DNA of 64,000 nucleotides from Dipteris shenzhenensis (Eukaryota; Polypodiophyta; Polypodiopsida; Gleicheniales). The stretch lies in assembly GCA_047967505.1 (NCBI GenBank), contig CM106538.1. The stretch is one strand, 5' to 3'. This document shows positions 45,719 through 57,455 of this stretch, in pieces. Every line of letters begins with the position of its first letter. Positions within the stretch are counted from its first letter, which is position 1. A model generated the notes under the pieces. That model did not search any database, was not told where the DNA came from, and saw only the letters and a program-made list of their open reading frames with translations. Position numbers and translations under genes: made by a program.

Positions 45719-45868
45719 TGTTGGGGTAAAGGGCAGTGTGCCCACCACCCACTTGTACAGTGCCCATGTATACTCATGTATATTTGATAGAGGAATAAGC
45801 TGGAGTAGCTTTTGCTCCACCACTTTTGGTGTCTCCTTATCCCTTTGTGTGTGCTCTCCTCTCACACA
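45719..45868 (+). repeat. 3' LTR of the 41-kb copia element
   Basis: 150 bp, closely similar to 41056-41202 with small indels. Confidence 0.85.
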
Positions 45869-45929
45869 TCATGTGCTAATCTACACTATCCCACCCTCTC
45901 CCCTAGCCCCACTCACACCCTGGGTCACT

Positions 45930-46325
45930 GCTAATCTTGTATAACTACCATCACCCCTCTTTTTATCACATCTATTTAGAGACCTTTGCATATTCTTTGA
46001 CCTTATGTTTCATTCGCAAGCTTGTTCTCTCAAAATCGCCAGCCTCGCCTAGCTAACATCATCCCCCTACTTAACCCTCCCACATCATCCCTTGCACATT
46101 AAAGTTTAATATGCTACGCCTCCTAACCAAGGCCTCAACAATGTCAAAACCCCTCTCTTGTTTTTGTAAGTCCCCCATTGTGGCCATTTTAACCACCACC
46201 ATGCCTATCATGGAGCCATCACCCATGAACAAGGTTGCTCTTACAATTTTTCCACCCTCATGGCTCGTTGTCCTCCTTCTAGTCCTTTGCTTCTCCTTAC
46301 AATTGGTAGCTCAGAGTCTTCTCAC
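45930..46325. repeat. Dispersed repeat X, copy A right part
   Basis: Matches 59238-59640: CTTGTATAAC, GTTCTCTCAAAAT, CATCATCCCCCTAC, CATGAACAAGGTTGCTCTTA. It resumes the unit broken by the copia insertion. Confidence 0.75.
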
Positions 46326-46936
46326 TTAGGCTCTTGCTCATCACCCTTGCATGAACTACCTTCCTACATATTCAATCTCTCACCTTTTGCTCCCTTGTTG
46401 TTGGGCTTTCACTCGTGTTCATGCTACAAGCAGCCCTTTAGGCTAGCCATACAACATAGGCGCTCAACCTTCCTCCTCTTCATTCTTTGACTATGCCTCT
46501 CGGGCCTTGATTTTCCACCCGATGGTAGCATCCCTTTACCTTCTTTTGCTTAAGTGCAAGTGTTCACCTTCTCAATATGGGCTCTCATTTTTACTTCTTA
46601 TGTTCAAGGTTAGACCTAGTTCGACAATCTGTGTCTCATTCTTTGCTTTGGAGAATTGAGTTAGACCTGGTTAGATGTGAGTCATCAAGCTAGACCTTTC
46701 CATTTATTCTTTGCATGGTGGTATATTGTTGTCAAAGATAGGAGGCCTTACACATAAGAGAGACATTCACTTATCTAAAACCTCATTCCATTTCTTAATA
46801 GATTCACTGGCAAGAGCTTTGATTGTGCTTTGCAAACATCCCACTTGGTCCCTTGTCTACTCTTGGTGCAACTCGATGTTGGCTCCTTGTGATCGATGGA
46901 AGTTGAATGAAGGCCCATTGTTTCATGGGAAACAAA
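46326..46936. other. Intergenic, no gene recognised
   Basis: Non-coding C/T-rich sequence between repeat X and the 1526-bp duplication. Confidence 0.4.
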
Positions 46937-49900
46937 CATGCTTGCATGTGCTTGCTAGTGACACATACTTTGTAGATAGTCAGCCCTTTCACTATGGTTC
47001 TTTGGTCAATCAACCTTAGAGTTGACTGACCTTTCTATAACTAGTTTCTTTTATGACCTTGGATGTTCTTTAATTCCTTTTGGTACACTGTTTCTTAATG
47101 TTGCACAATCTCATATATATTGCTTTTATGACCTTGGTTGTTCTTTAATTCCTTTTGGTACACTGTTTCTTAATGTCACACAATCTCCACTAGAAGGTTG
47201 TGTCTTGGGATTAGAGGAAGGATGGCGGTTCTACCTTGCATCATACCGGAGTCTACCTTGTGTATGAGAGTCTCCTTTGATCACTACTCTTGTTTGCACA
47301 AGTGAAAATTGAAAGTGTGTGTTGTAGAAGTCATGATTGTTGCAAGGTGTGTTAAATATATGAGCTACCGGGCCTTTTCTAGTGTTTGGTGTATGTTTGT
47401 GTGTTAGAGGCCTATCATAAATGTCATCCATGGTCCTCTGGTTTCTCTCAACACTATCTAGGTCTATGATGTAGCTGTTGAGTCCCCTCACATTCTTTGA
47501 AATGATCGTGGATAGTTTAGATATGAGATGGAAGTGAGGGAGTGCCATTCACATCAACATGGATATCAATCAAAGAAGAGGCTGACCATAGACTCTCTCA
47601 AATTGAAGGCCATACCTAACTCGTCTATAGAACGATGGTGTCCTCAAGTCTAAAGGCACTCTATCGTCACAATGCGAGGTCTTGAGCATAAAGTCCAAGA
47701 AGAATAAGAAATCTAAAATGCTCTTCCCAAATACTCCTTTACCTTACCTAGCTCAAATCAACTCTAGTCTTTGATGGCCCTTCTTTGTAGCACTTGGTGA
47801 TAAGTGAGACCAAAAGATAGGAGGGAGGTATCTGTTAGTCAAGCTAGAGGCAGTCCTGGAAGCACTCATATGAGGTAATGTAACCCCTCCCATACTAATA
47901 GCTAGACTAGAGTGGCATTGTTGTCCTCCATTATTGCTTGCTCTTGCAACTTGAGGATGAGGAGCTACTGCTAGGAGAGATGGTGGGGTGAAAAAGACGG
48001 AGGAAAAAATCAAGTGGAGGGGATATTGCAGCTGACAACAAATACCTTCAAGCTTTGGGTGGGCTTCCAAGAGATGGTCATATGTTGTGCACCATGTGTG
48101 ACAATCAACAAACAAAGAGACCTCGGTCTATAATCGCCTACCAAAATCACACTGCCTCCTACATGAAATTGACATTGCAAGCAATGAATAAAGTAAGTAA
48201 TTTGATAAAGTAAGCAATAAATAAAATTTACTAAATTAATGCAGTTGATTTACTAAAAATTAAAAAGGGAACCATGTAATTTATATATATATATATATAA
48301 ACCAATTAACATAAAAAATCTATAAATAACAGTGGTTAATTGAAAGCTTTAGAAACAAAAAAACCATAAGGAATCAAGTAACACATACTTAGAAAGCTAT
48401 GCATGACAATAAATATCCATCTTTATATTAATAAGAAACATCAAAAAAATGATACAAAAAAACATGCTTGCATGTGCTTGCTAGTGACACATACTTTGTA
48501 GATAGTCAACCCTTTCACTACGGTTCTTTGGTCAATCAACCTTAGAGTTGACTGACCTTTCTATAACTAGTTTCTTTTATGACCTTGGATGTTCTTTAAT
48601 TCCTTTTGGTACACTGTTTCTTAATGTTGCACAATCTCATATATATTTCTTTTATGACCTTGGTTGTTCTTTAATTCCTTTTGGTACACTGTTTCTTAAT
48701 GTGACACAATCTCCACTAGAAGGTTGTGTCTTGGGATTGGAAGAAGGATGGCGGTTCTACCTTGCATCATACCGGAGTCTACCTTGTGTATGAGAGTCTC
48801 CTTTGATCGCTACTCTTGTTTGCAGAAGTGAAAATTGAAAGTGTGTATTGTAGAAGTCATGATTATTGCAAGGTGTGTTAAATATATGAGCTACTGGGCC
48901 TTTTCTAGTGTTTGGTGTATGTTTGTGTGTTAGAGGCCTATCATAAATGTCATCCATGGTCCTCTGGTTTCTCTCAACACTATCTAGGTCTATGATGTAG
49001 CCATTGAGTCCCCTCACATTCTTTGAAATGATTGTGGATAGTTTAGATATGAGATGGAAGTGAGGGAGTGCCATTCGCATCAACATGGATATCAATCAAA
49101 GAAGAGGCTGACCATAAACTCTCTCAAACTGAAGGCCATACCTAACTCGTCTATAGAACGATGGCGTCCTCAAGTCTAAAGGCACTCTATCATCGCAATG
49201 CGAGGTCTTGAGCATAAAGTCCAAGAAGAATAAGAAATCTAAAATGCTCTTCCCAAATACTCCTTTGCCTTACCTAGCTCAAATCAACTCTAGTCTTTGA
49301 TGGCCCTTCTTTGTAGCACTTGGTGATAAGTGAGACCAAAAGATAGGAGGGAGGTATCTGTCAGTCAAACTAGAGGCAGTCCTAGAAGCACTCATATGAG
49401 GTAATGTAACCCCTCCCATACTAATAGCTAGACTAGAGTGCATTGTTGTCCTCCATTATCGCTTGCTCTTGCTAACTTAAGGATGAGGAGCTACTGCTAG
49501 GAGAGATGGTGGGGTGAAAAAGACGGAGGAAAAAATCAAGTGGAGGGGATGTTGCAGCTGACAACAAATACCTTCAAGCTTTGGGTGGGCTTCCAAGAGA
49601 TGGTCATATGTTGTGCACCATGTGTGACAATCAGCAAACAAAGAGACCTTGGTCTATAATCGCCTACCAAAATCACACTGCCTCCTACATGAAATTGACA
49701 TTGCAAGCAATGAATAAAGCAAGTAATTTGATAAAGTAAGCAATAAATAAAATTTACTAAATTAATGCAGTTGATTTACTAAAAATTAAAAAGGGAACCA
49801 TGTAATTTATATATATATATATCTAAACCAATTAACATAAAAAATCTATAAATAACAGTGGTTAATTGAAAGCTTTAGAAACAAAAAAACCATAAGGAAT

Positions 49901-49988
49901 CAAGTAACACATACTTAGAAAGCTATGCATGACAATAAATATCCATCTTTATATTAATAAGCAACATCAAAAAAATGATACAAAAAAA
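46937..49988. repeat. 1526-bp tandem duplication, two nearly identical copies
   Basis: Copy 1 (46937-48462) and copy 2 (48463-49988) both start CATGCTTGCATGTGCTTGCT and end with GATACAAAAAAACA. By eye they differ at only a few percent of sites plus small indels. Each contains a nested 75-bp duplication (GACCTTGGATGTTCTTTAAT...) and an AT microsatellite. A plausible coding remnant lies on the minus strand. The origin is unknown. Confidence 0.93.
47231..48115 (-). pseudogene. Unidentified coding-like remnant in duplication copy 1
   Basis: Two minus-strand open segments, 48115-47753 (120 codons) and 47548-47231 (105 codons), lie in the same frame, separated by stops. The second is nearly identical in copy 2 (49095-48757). 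The first contains VDCHTWCTTYDHLLEAHPKL, the second SVERNQRTMDDIYDRPLTHK. I do not recognise the family. A decayed DNA-transposon transposase is one possibility, but the sequence does not establish it. Confidence 0.3.
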
Positions 49989-50090
49989 CAATAAATAAAA
50001 TGGAAAAGTAACAGGTGTCATTATTACTCAACAAAGGAAATAAATACATTACATTAGAAAGAGGGTATGTATATGTGAATTATGGGTGTG

Positions 50091-50106
50091 AGTATGTGTG
50101 TGTGTA
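50091..50106. repeat. Target-site duplication of the LINE, left copy
   Basis: AGTATGTGTGTGTGTA, identical to 57456-57471 right after the poly(A) tail. Part of it is simple GT repeat, which lowers its uniqueness. Confidence 0.75.
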
Positions 50107-50863
50107 AAGCTCCATTCAACAAAGGGTAGAAACGTGATAGGCATAGCGCATTAGAACTGCTTGCAAACAACTCCTGCGAGCTTCCCTCCCCCCCATCGCT
50201 TTCGCTACCTCCACTCCCTAGCCCCCCCCCCCCCCCGCCGCGACCACCCCCGCCCCCTGTCTCTCCGCCTCGCCTCCCGTTCGCTCTCCCCCTCACCCGC
50301 CGCCTCGCTCACCCGCCTCCCATCCCCCCGCCTCGCTCGCCCGCCTCCCATCCCCCGCCCCCTGCCTCTCCACCCTCGCCCCCCGCCCGCTATCGCTCAC
50401 CCGCCCCCCTCGCTCACCCGACCCGCCCCCTCGCTCACTCGCCTCGCTCACCCCACCCGACCCCCTCGCTCTCCCGCCTTCCATCCCGCTCCCCCCGTCC
50501 CCCGCGCCTTCACCCGCCGCTCCGCCCATTCCGCCTTTCCGCCCCCCCTCGCCTCCATTCCGCTCCCCCCCGCTTCCTTTCCGCTCCACTCGCCCTTTCC
50601 GCCCCCCCCCCCCGCCTCCACTCCGCTCCCCCGCCCTCCGTTTCACCCCTCCGCCCCCGCCACACCAACCCCGCCCCCCCCCCGCCCTCCCGTGCCACCC
50701 GCCTACCCCGTACCCTTCACCCCGCCTCGCCCTGACCCCCGCCCCGCTCACTCACTTCGCTTCGCCCGCCCTTCTGCTTCACTTCTCCACCCCGCCTCCA
50801 CCCTCCGCCTCCGCCACCATCCCTTCCACACCCAGGCGCCACCCTCCCGCTTCGTCTCCCCTT
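50107..50863 (+). other. LINE 5' leader, extremely C-rich on the plus strand
   Basis: From 50180 to 50860 the plus strand is made almost only of C with T and G in CCGCC, CCCGCC and CTCACCC words. A long open frame here is a product of composition and is not called as a gene. The minus strand has many G-runs of three or more. Confidence 0.7.
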
Positions 50864-52832
50864 TTGGGGTGGCAGCCTGTTCTTCATCGGAAGCTTGCAG
50901 TTAGTCTTGGCGGTATGGCGGCCCCCTGCCCGGATCCGGAGGCCCAGTCGGACCCTCCCTCTCCAGATGCCTACCGCGTTATCCTGACAAAGCAACAATC
51001 ATCTCGTGTGCAGGAGGTTGCCACTGACTTTGCCCGTACCTCTGTTTACGGTAGAGTCATTGGACACTCTCCCTCCAGAGCAGCCATCAGGGACTGGCTC
51101 CAGTCCACTCTCCTGTTAGAGGATGGCCATATTGAGGAGGTGGCCCTTATGGGAAGGGGCATCTTCTGGCTCAAACTCTCCAATGAGAAAGCTGCGAGCA
51201 ACTTGATTGCCGGTTCCCCCACATCGGTGGATGGAAAGATTATCATGATAGTCCCGTGGTACCGTGGATTCAGCGCAGCAGATTTTGATGTTCGGTTCTG
51301 TATACCTCGCCACCCAGTGACATTAGTTTTTCCAGGGCTTGCTGCTGAGCTGCGGCCGATTGTCAGGGACTTGGGCTCCCATTTTGGATGGGTTATGCAC
51401 GACACTTTCGCCGATGCGGTGACCACGGCAGGAGCCCCCCGAGTCCGAGTGGCTGTGGCAGACCCTGCGACCCTCCCTGCAGTGATCGAGATTGTGACAG
51501 ATGCCGGCAGCATCACCCAGAGCATGATAGTCACCGGACAGCCAGGTCAGTGCCTGAGGTGCCACAGCTTTGGGCACTTGGCGGCTGCGTGCCCACGCTT
51601 CGCCAGCTCTTCTCGACCCCCCCCGCCCCCGCCTCCTCCGCCCCCTCCGCCCCCCCGGACAGTCACGTCAGGAGGAGCCGAGGCAGGCGGAGCCCGGTCC
51701 AGAGTTAGTGGGTGGTTGGACCGAGGTTAGAAGGAAAAGAGGAAAGAACAAGAAGATCTCGGATAAAGGCAAGGAGGCAGAGGTTACCCTTCCGACAGCA
51801 GCACCCCAGAGACCTGACAGGCAGCCGCCCCAGGGACCTGGGAGAGCTTCTTTGTCGACGGCAGCCCGCCCTTCACAGCCTCAGATCCCCCTTTCTCCCG
51901 CTCCCCCGCCCCTTTCCACTCAGTCCCAGTCCCTTCCCCAGTTTTCCCTCCCTTCGCCCGACCCGCAGCCTCAGCCCCCATCTCTTCCTCCTCAGTCTCC
52001 TCCTCCTCCCTCTCAGCCCCAGCTCCAGAGGCGTCCCCATCCCCCCCCTCCCTCCGCTCCCCTCGACTCCTCTACAATGTTAGCTGCACCATCGGCCTCC
52101 CAGCCGAGGGCAGCCCCCGCTCCGCCTCCTCCACTTGCTCCGCCAGTCGCCTCCGTGGAGCTCGAGTCGCCTACCCCTCAGCCTCCTCCCCCTCCCCCCC
52201 CGCTGGCAGGACACCCGGAGTCTACACCACCACTGGAGCAGGCTTCCATGGCTGCTAGCCCCGCAGTGTCAGACTCTGATGGGTCTCAGCTTCAGGAGAG
52301 AGCGCTTCCTCGAGACTTTTACAGATCTGGCCCCTGGGACTACTTGGACGTGGCCGACCTTGGGACCTTCCCGGCTTATCTCGACATCAGCATCTTCCTG
52401 CTCCGCAAAGGGGCGGATGGGAAGAATGTCGCCTTGGCCCCTAGGGATGGCCCTAGCTTCGCCTTCACGTTCCTCAGCGATGGCACCGAGACCTGGACAG
52501 ACGACTCGGTTTGGGAGGCGCTCAGAGAGCAGACACACGCCCAGGTTTGTTCCTGGATAGGCCCGTCCGGTGGGCAGCTTCTCGAAACTCAGTGGTCCGA
52601 GGGCGATGTGCGCCTGTGGTGGCGTTGCGCCGCCAAACGCTTCCGACTGATTGTGATCCTCAGACCTACCCTGTCATGGCCTCTCCCCCAGGATGTCAAA
52701 GCTTGGTCCCATCAGAAACTCCGAACCTTCTATGGGATGACCACTTCAGAGATCTCGAGCTGGCTCGAGAAAGCATTTGTTCATGGCACCAAAGGCCTCT
52801 CGCCTTTGTTGAAGGTGTTGAAGGACGGGTAG
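50864..52832 (+). pseudogene. LINE ORF1, nucleic-acid-binding protein, one frameshift
   Basis: The protein opens at 50864, or at the internal ATG 50915 (MAAPCPDPEAQSDPPSPDAY). A DUF4283-like domain follows (GRGIFWLKLSNEKAASNLIA, VMHDTFADAV), then the CX2CX4HX4C knuckle CLRCHSFGHLAAAC at about 51551-51592. In the Pro-coding C tract (51617-51656) the frame must shift by +1 to continue as WTEVRRKRGKNKKISDKGK and a long Pro/Ser/Gln-rich region. The C-terminal domain (DYLDVADLGTFPAYLDISIF to LLKVLKDG) ends at 52832. ORF1 proteins bind LINE RNA. Confidence 0.85.
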
Positions 52833-52953
52833 GACGATCCCGTCTCCCCCTCCAAACCTTCTCATAAGCGGCAGCGCCTCACTCCGACATGTCTGAGTCT
52901 TCATCGACTTCGACCGCGAGCAGACAGTTGTTCGCAGCCCCCCATCCCTCTCC

Positions 52954-54438
52954 ATGAGCCTACACCTCGTATCCTGGAATGTGAACGGGTTTCACTCTTC
53001 CGGCACCCGTGGTCCCAGGAAGCTCATTTTGCGACAGGAACTTCAGCCTGCAGTGATTGGTCGTTTGGATGTACTTCTGCTCCAGGAGCACAAGCTCTCT
53101 GCGGCTCATTCCCGTAGTTGCGGGAAGGTTCTCCCTGGACGTTCCTACACTTACTGGGAGCCCTCGATCGGCGCACAGGGGAGGAGTGGGGGTGTCTGTA
53201 CCTCCGTGTGCGAGCAGTTAGCCCAGGGAGTTTTCGGTCATGGCACGTTGATCCCAGGCCGAGCCCTTTGGGTAGGCCTGGATTTGGAGGGATCCAAAAT
53301 TGGAATACTCAACATTTACGCTCCTATAGACCTCCGATGCAGAGCCACTTTCTGGAGGACACTTACAGGGATTCTTCCAGACATGGATTCCTGGATTGTT
53401 GGAGGTGACTTCAACAATCTGGAGACACTGGAGGACCAGCAGGGCAGAGGTCCGGAGTTCACAGGTATGGCTCAGGCAGAGCAGTCAGCTTGGGACTCCT
53501 TCATCTTTGCGACAGGAGGTAGGGACAGTTGGATAGACCCGTCCTTCTGGCGTTGGCACGGGAGCCTGGACTTCTCTTGGGGCTTCCGCAGGGAAGGAGG
53601 CAGACTCCTGGAGAGGCTTGATAGATTCTATGTCAGTGATTGGGCCATCAGTAGAGGCGGTCAGGCGGGTATAGTTCCAGGGACGACACTTTCTGACCAT
53701 GCGCCGGTACTCCTCTCATTAGATTCGGCAGCCCAAACCCTTCCCCCCCGGTCATGCAGGATTCCCGATTCCATTTTCTCGAGGGAGGACGTGCATAGCA
53801 GTATTTGCAGTCTTTGGGACAGAGATTGGGGGGAGTGTACGGATTTGGTGGACTCAGTTGCGCAGGCTCTGCAGGAGTCCAGCCAGATCTGCCAGCTAGC
53901 AGCCCTACAGGTTCGACAGGATTGGTGGAATAGAGAGAGAGCTCTTCGGAGGGACCTCGCATCCATTCAGCGACTCCAGCAGGCTTCCCCGGGCTCGGAG
54001 GAGCTTCGGATCCAGGCCCTTCGAGCCAGAGCCCTCCTGGAGGAGACACTCCAGCGACGCTCAGAGTTTTCCTATCACGCCTCTCTCTCTTTCTGGGCCC
54101 GGAAGGGTGACCGGATGTGCAGGGAGTTCTTCAGGACGCATGGCCAGAGAGCTGTAGGTGATCAGCTTCGGAGTCTCAGGACAGCGGATGGTCACATCGT
54201 TACGGAGCCGGGGGAGGTCCTGGGGTTGGCCACTGACTTCTACAGGACCCTCTTCCAGCAGGAGCCGCTTGCCCCTCGTGCTAGTCGTGCCCGGGAGGAG
54301 GTGTGGAGGCACATTCCATCCCTGGTCCAACCTAGCATGCAGGCGATGTTGTTGGCGCCGTTTACCTCGGATGAGATGCTGGAGGCCTTGATGGCTATCG
54401 ACGAACAGAAATGCCCAGGAGAGGATGGGCTTTCCTGA
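52954..54438 (+). pseudogene. LINE ORF2, APE endonuclease and start of RT
   Basis: Begins MSLHLVSWNVNG, 121 bp after ORF1. The endonuclease motifs are intact: SWNVNG (Asn9, Asn11), LLLQEHK (Glu45), GGDFNN (Asp152, Asn154) and SDHAPV (Asp248, His249). A linker helix region and EEVWRHIPSLVQ...CPGEDG follow. The frame stops at TGA 54436-54438 and would continue directly in the same frame. The endonuclease nicks target DNA for target-primed reverse transcription. Confidence 0.88.
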
Positions 54439-56038
54439 GCATTCTTCACCTCCTTCTGGGACCAGATCCATCAGCCCCTCCTTGCAGCTCTGTAGGGGAT
54501 TTTCAGCAACGGTTTGATGCCAGAGAGCCTCTCTTCGGGACTGATTTGCCTCATCCTGAAGGGAGGAGATAGACAGGAGATCCGCCAGTGGCGTCCGATC
54601 ACTCTCCTTACTACCGCCTACAAAATCCTCGCCAAGATGATCAGTGCCAGAGTTCGGCCTCTACTCCCAGACCTCATTCATGACACTCAGACAGGCTTTG
54701 TCCAGGATCGCAGTATCCTGGATAATGTCTTCACCTTTTCAGAGGCGGCGGAGTGGGCTCAGCACAGTGGATCACACCTTGCCATTCTACTTCTCGACTT
54801 TGAGAAGGCCTACGATCGCGTGGACTGGTCCTTTTTGGAGGGGACTCTGGAGCGGCTAGGTTTCCCGACAGGTTGGATTCAGGGTATCTCAGCTTTGTAC
54901 AAGACAGCGTCTAGCAGGGTCATCATTGGAGGCAGGATGGGTGAGCGCTTTAGCTTGGAGAGATCAGTGCGTCAGGGTTGCCCCCTTGCTCCTTACCTGT
55001 TTCTTTTCTTCGCCGAGGCCATGACTTACTACCTTCGGGCGAGGTCTACCGGGATCCAGGGCGTTCGCCTTCCACTTCGGGAGGACACGGAGCTTCTGGA
55101 CTCGGAGTACGCAGATGATACAGCCCTTTATGTCCAGGATGATGAGAGGATGCTAGAGAGGGTGCGGATGGCCCTGGAGGTCTTCTGCTCGGCCGCTGGT
55201 GCGAAAATCAACTGGAACAAGTCAGTTGGTTTTCTCACAGACCCTGGGGCGTGTTCTCAGTGGGGGCGATTTCTGGGTTTCAGATGGATTCCACGGGGAC
55301 AGACAGCTAGTTACCTTGGCTTCCAGGTTGGCCTAGACATCACGCCAGCTCAGCAGTTTCTCCCGGTGCTAGACTCCATCCGACGGAAGCTGGCTTTCTG
55401 GAGCACTGCTAAGCTGTCTCTTGCAGGTCGTGCCCTGGTAGTTAACCAGGTCCTTCTAGCCACGGCTTGGTATGTGGCTTCCTGCTGGTGCTTCTCGAGA
55501 TCCAGCGTGGCACAGCTCAGGAGGTTGGTTCGGAACTTCCTTTGGTCTGGGGAGGATGGTCTTAGAGATACCAGAGCCAGGGTTGCTTGGCAGACAGTCA
55601 TTCTTCCGCAGGCTGAGGGTGGCCTGGGGGTTATCGATCCAGAGCTTCAGAGTCAGGCCTTGTTAGGCAAGCTTGTCATCCGCGGTTTGACCCCGGGGGG
55701 GCAGACGTGGAAGATGTTACTTCAGCAGGGAGTAGGCTCTTGTGTCCCGCACCGAGGTGGAGAGTGGCTACCGTCCCTCAGGTAGATCTTCACTTCTGCC
55801 CCGCTCACTCAGCCCCGTTCCCCACTCGTTCGTAGCCTCCTCATGGTTTGGAGGCGGCTCCGTCTCAGTCTCATTCAGTCCCAGCCCAGCTGTCAGGAGG
55901 AGATCGATCGCCAGCCGCTCGTCTGGAATGGGCAGGTCAGAGACGCCGAGGGCCTTCAGTTGGGGGAGAGATCACATATCAGGTGGGATGGCTGGATGAG
56001 GGGGCTGGAGGGATATGTACAGACATCTGGAGATGACT
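54439..56038 (+). pseudogene. LINE ORF2 continued, reverse transcriptase
   Basis: Same frame as the preceding segment, with a second stop TAG at 54493-54495. Motifs: WRPITLLTTAYKILAK, GFVQDRSILDN, LDFEKAYDRVDW, VRQGCPLAP and the intact catalytic box SEYADDTALYV at about 55105-55130. The thumb follows (IRRKLAFWSTAKLSLAGRAL, VVNQVLLA). A third stop TAG is at 55783-55785 and the frame ends at 56036-56038. Confidence 0.88.
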
Positions 56039-57325
56039 GATCTTGCAGACGCAACTGAAGGTGCACGCGGAGTCCAGGCGAGACGCACGGAGATTGACGG
56101 AGCGATCCCAGCCGCTTGGTTGGCTCCACCTGAGCCTCAGGTCCTCATGCCTGGAGACACCCGTTGGCTGGGACAGTTCACCCCCCGTGGCATCCCACTG
56201 GTGGTCGCAGGACGTTTGGATGACTCCTCTATCGCCTTCTTTGCGGTTTCAGGGGATGGACGACTCAGGAGAGAGGATGCGCTCATCGACCCCCTACTCC
56301 CGTGGCAGAGGGTTAGCGTCGTAGGCCTTCTGGGGAAGGTCTGGCGTATCGACCCTAGTATCGAGCAGGACCAGTTGCAGCTTTGGCGTCTTTGGCTCTG
56401 GGAGGGGCGGGCCTTGTCAGAGCTTGAGTGGGACCCAGGAGAGTGGTGGTGGCCAGAGATTGTGACAGGACAGGGGCCGACTTCCTTCTTCGCTTACAGC
56501 ACGACTCTGGGCAGGCGAGTTCTCGGGAGGATGCAGAGCCGCCCCCCCACCCAGCGACCTAGCTGGTACGCACAGGGTATTTCCAGGTTCTTTTTGCAGG
56601 CATTCTAGAAGGCCTTGTGGGAGAGCTGGCGGCCACGGAAGATCTCATACTTCCTATGGCTTCTTGCCCACAAAGGTCTTCCAGTGGGGAGCTGGTTGAG
56701 GCAGATAGGCCAGGATGGTTGCTGTCAGATTTGCCATGCGGATGAGGAGTCACCAAAACACTGCCTGTGGAGCTGCACGCGCGCCCAGGAAGTGTGGAGG
56801 TGGACCCTCGGGCTTCTTACTCGCGCAGCACCAGAGCTAGGAGTGATCACTTGGGGCGCGTTCTGTTGGTGCAGCACCGCACCTGGTCTTCATCACTTGT
56901 TCGAGGCATGCCAGTAGGACCCCACTTTCCTTATCACACAGGGGACGTGGGGGCCGCTCGAGGGTATCCCACAGCACCTAGCAGAGGCTGATACAGGAGT
57001 TCGGGAGAGGCAACCAGTCTGGGAGATTATCAGTAGCATTACAGGATGGCACATCTGGACCTCGTGCTGCGCGCAGATCCTCGGTGGCACCTCCTTATCG
57101 ACTGCCCAGATCATGGCGGAGATTTGGAGTGAGATTATTCATACCCTCAGAGGCCAGTGGGACCAGATTCAGGGAGACTCCCGGGCTGGTCAGGAGAAGC
57201 GGAGACGCTTCCTCCAGGCTTGGGACACTCAGAGCCTCTTCTTCGAGCAGACTACGCAGGGCCTTCGGTGGCAGTACTCACCACCCCGATGGCTGTTCAT
57301 TCACACTCAGCATATCCCTCCGTGA
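56015..57325 (+). pseudogene. LINE ORF2 C-terminus with zf-RVT domain
   Basis: After a frame change near 56030, 56015-56917 (with TAG at 56606-56608) gives the connection region and the zf-RVT-like domain (ISYFLWLLAHKGLPVGSWLR, then CCQICHADEESPKHCLWSC). Another frame change leads to 57084-57325, ending ...WLFIHTQHIPP. This domain is typical of the C-terminus of plant L1-type LINEs. Confidence 0.8.
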
Positions 57326-57349
57326 GAGTATGATTTATTATGCTACCTT

Positions 57350-57410
57350 TTAGGGCTGCGTCCGGTTTGTGAACGCAGCCCGTCAGCTATAAGCTGACCT
57401 CTTGTATTTT
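57350..57410 (+). other. Two adjacent hairpins in the LINE 3' UTR
   Basis: GGGCTGCGT pairs with ACGCAGCCC around the loop CCGGTTTGTGA. GTCAGCT pairs with AGCTGAC around ATA. Both lie 40-100 bp before the poly(A) tail and have perfect stems. Confidence 0.8.
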
Positions 57411-57455
57411 GTTCTCGAAGTAATATAATTAGCACTGTTTTTTCGGCAAAAAAAA

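Larger units (their letters stand above)
41056..45868 (+). mobile_element. Ty1/copia element, internally deleted, nested in repeat X
   Basis: LTRs of about 150 bp (41056-41202 and 45719-45868) start TGTTGGGGTAAAGG and end CACA. Flanks are ACATG and TCATG, a 5-bp duplication with one mismatch. AAGTGGGAGGT precedes the 3' LTR as polypurine tract. Inside are a 2.3-kb leader, gag with an altered zinc knuckle, a protease with a damaged active site, then pieces of RT and RNase H. The integrase catalytic core is missing. Confidence 0.85.

Noticed and set aside
50161-50904. A 247-codon Pro/Arg-rich open frame, and opposite Gly-rich frames
   Set aside because: They arise from C-rich low-complexity DNA in the LINE leader; no domain or conserved start.
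51600-51665. Programmed ribosomal frameshift in LINE ORF1
   Set aside because: A C-tract length mutation is simpler, because this copy already has several stops; kept only as a low-interest finding.
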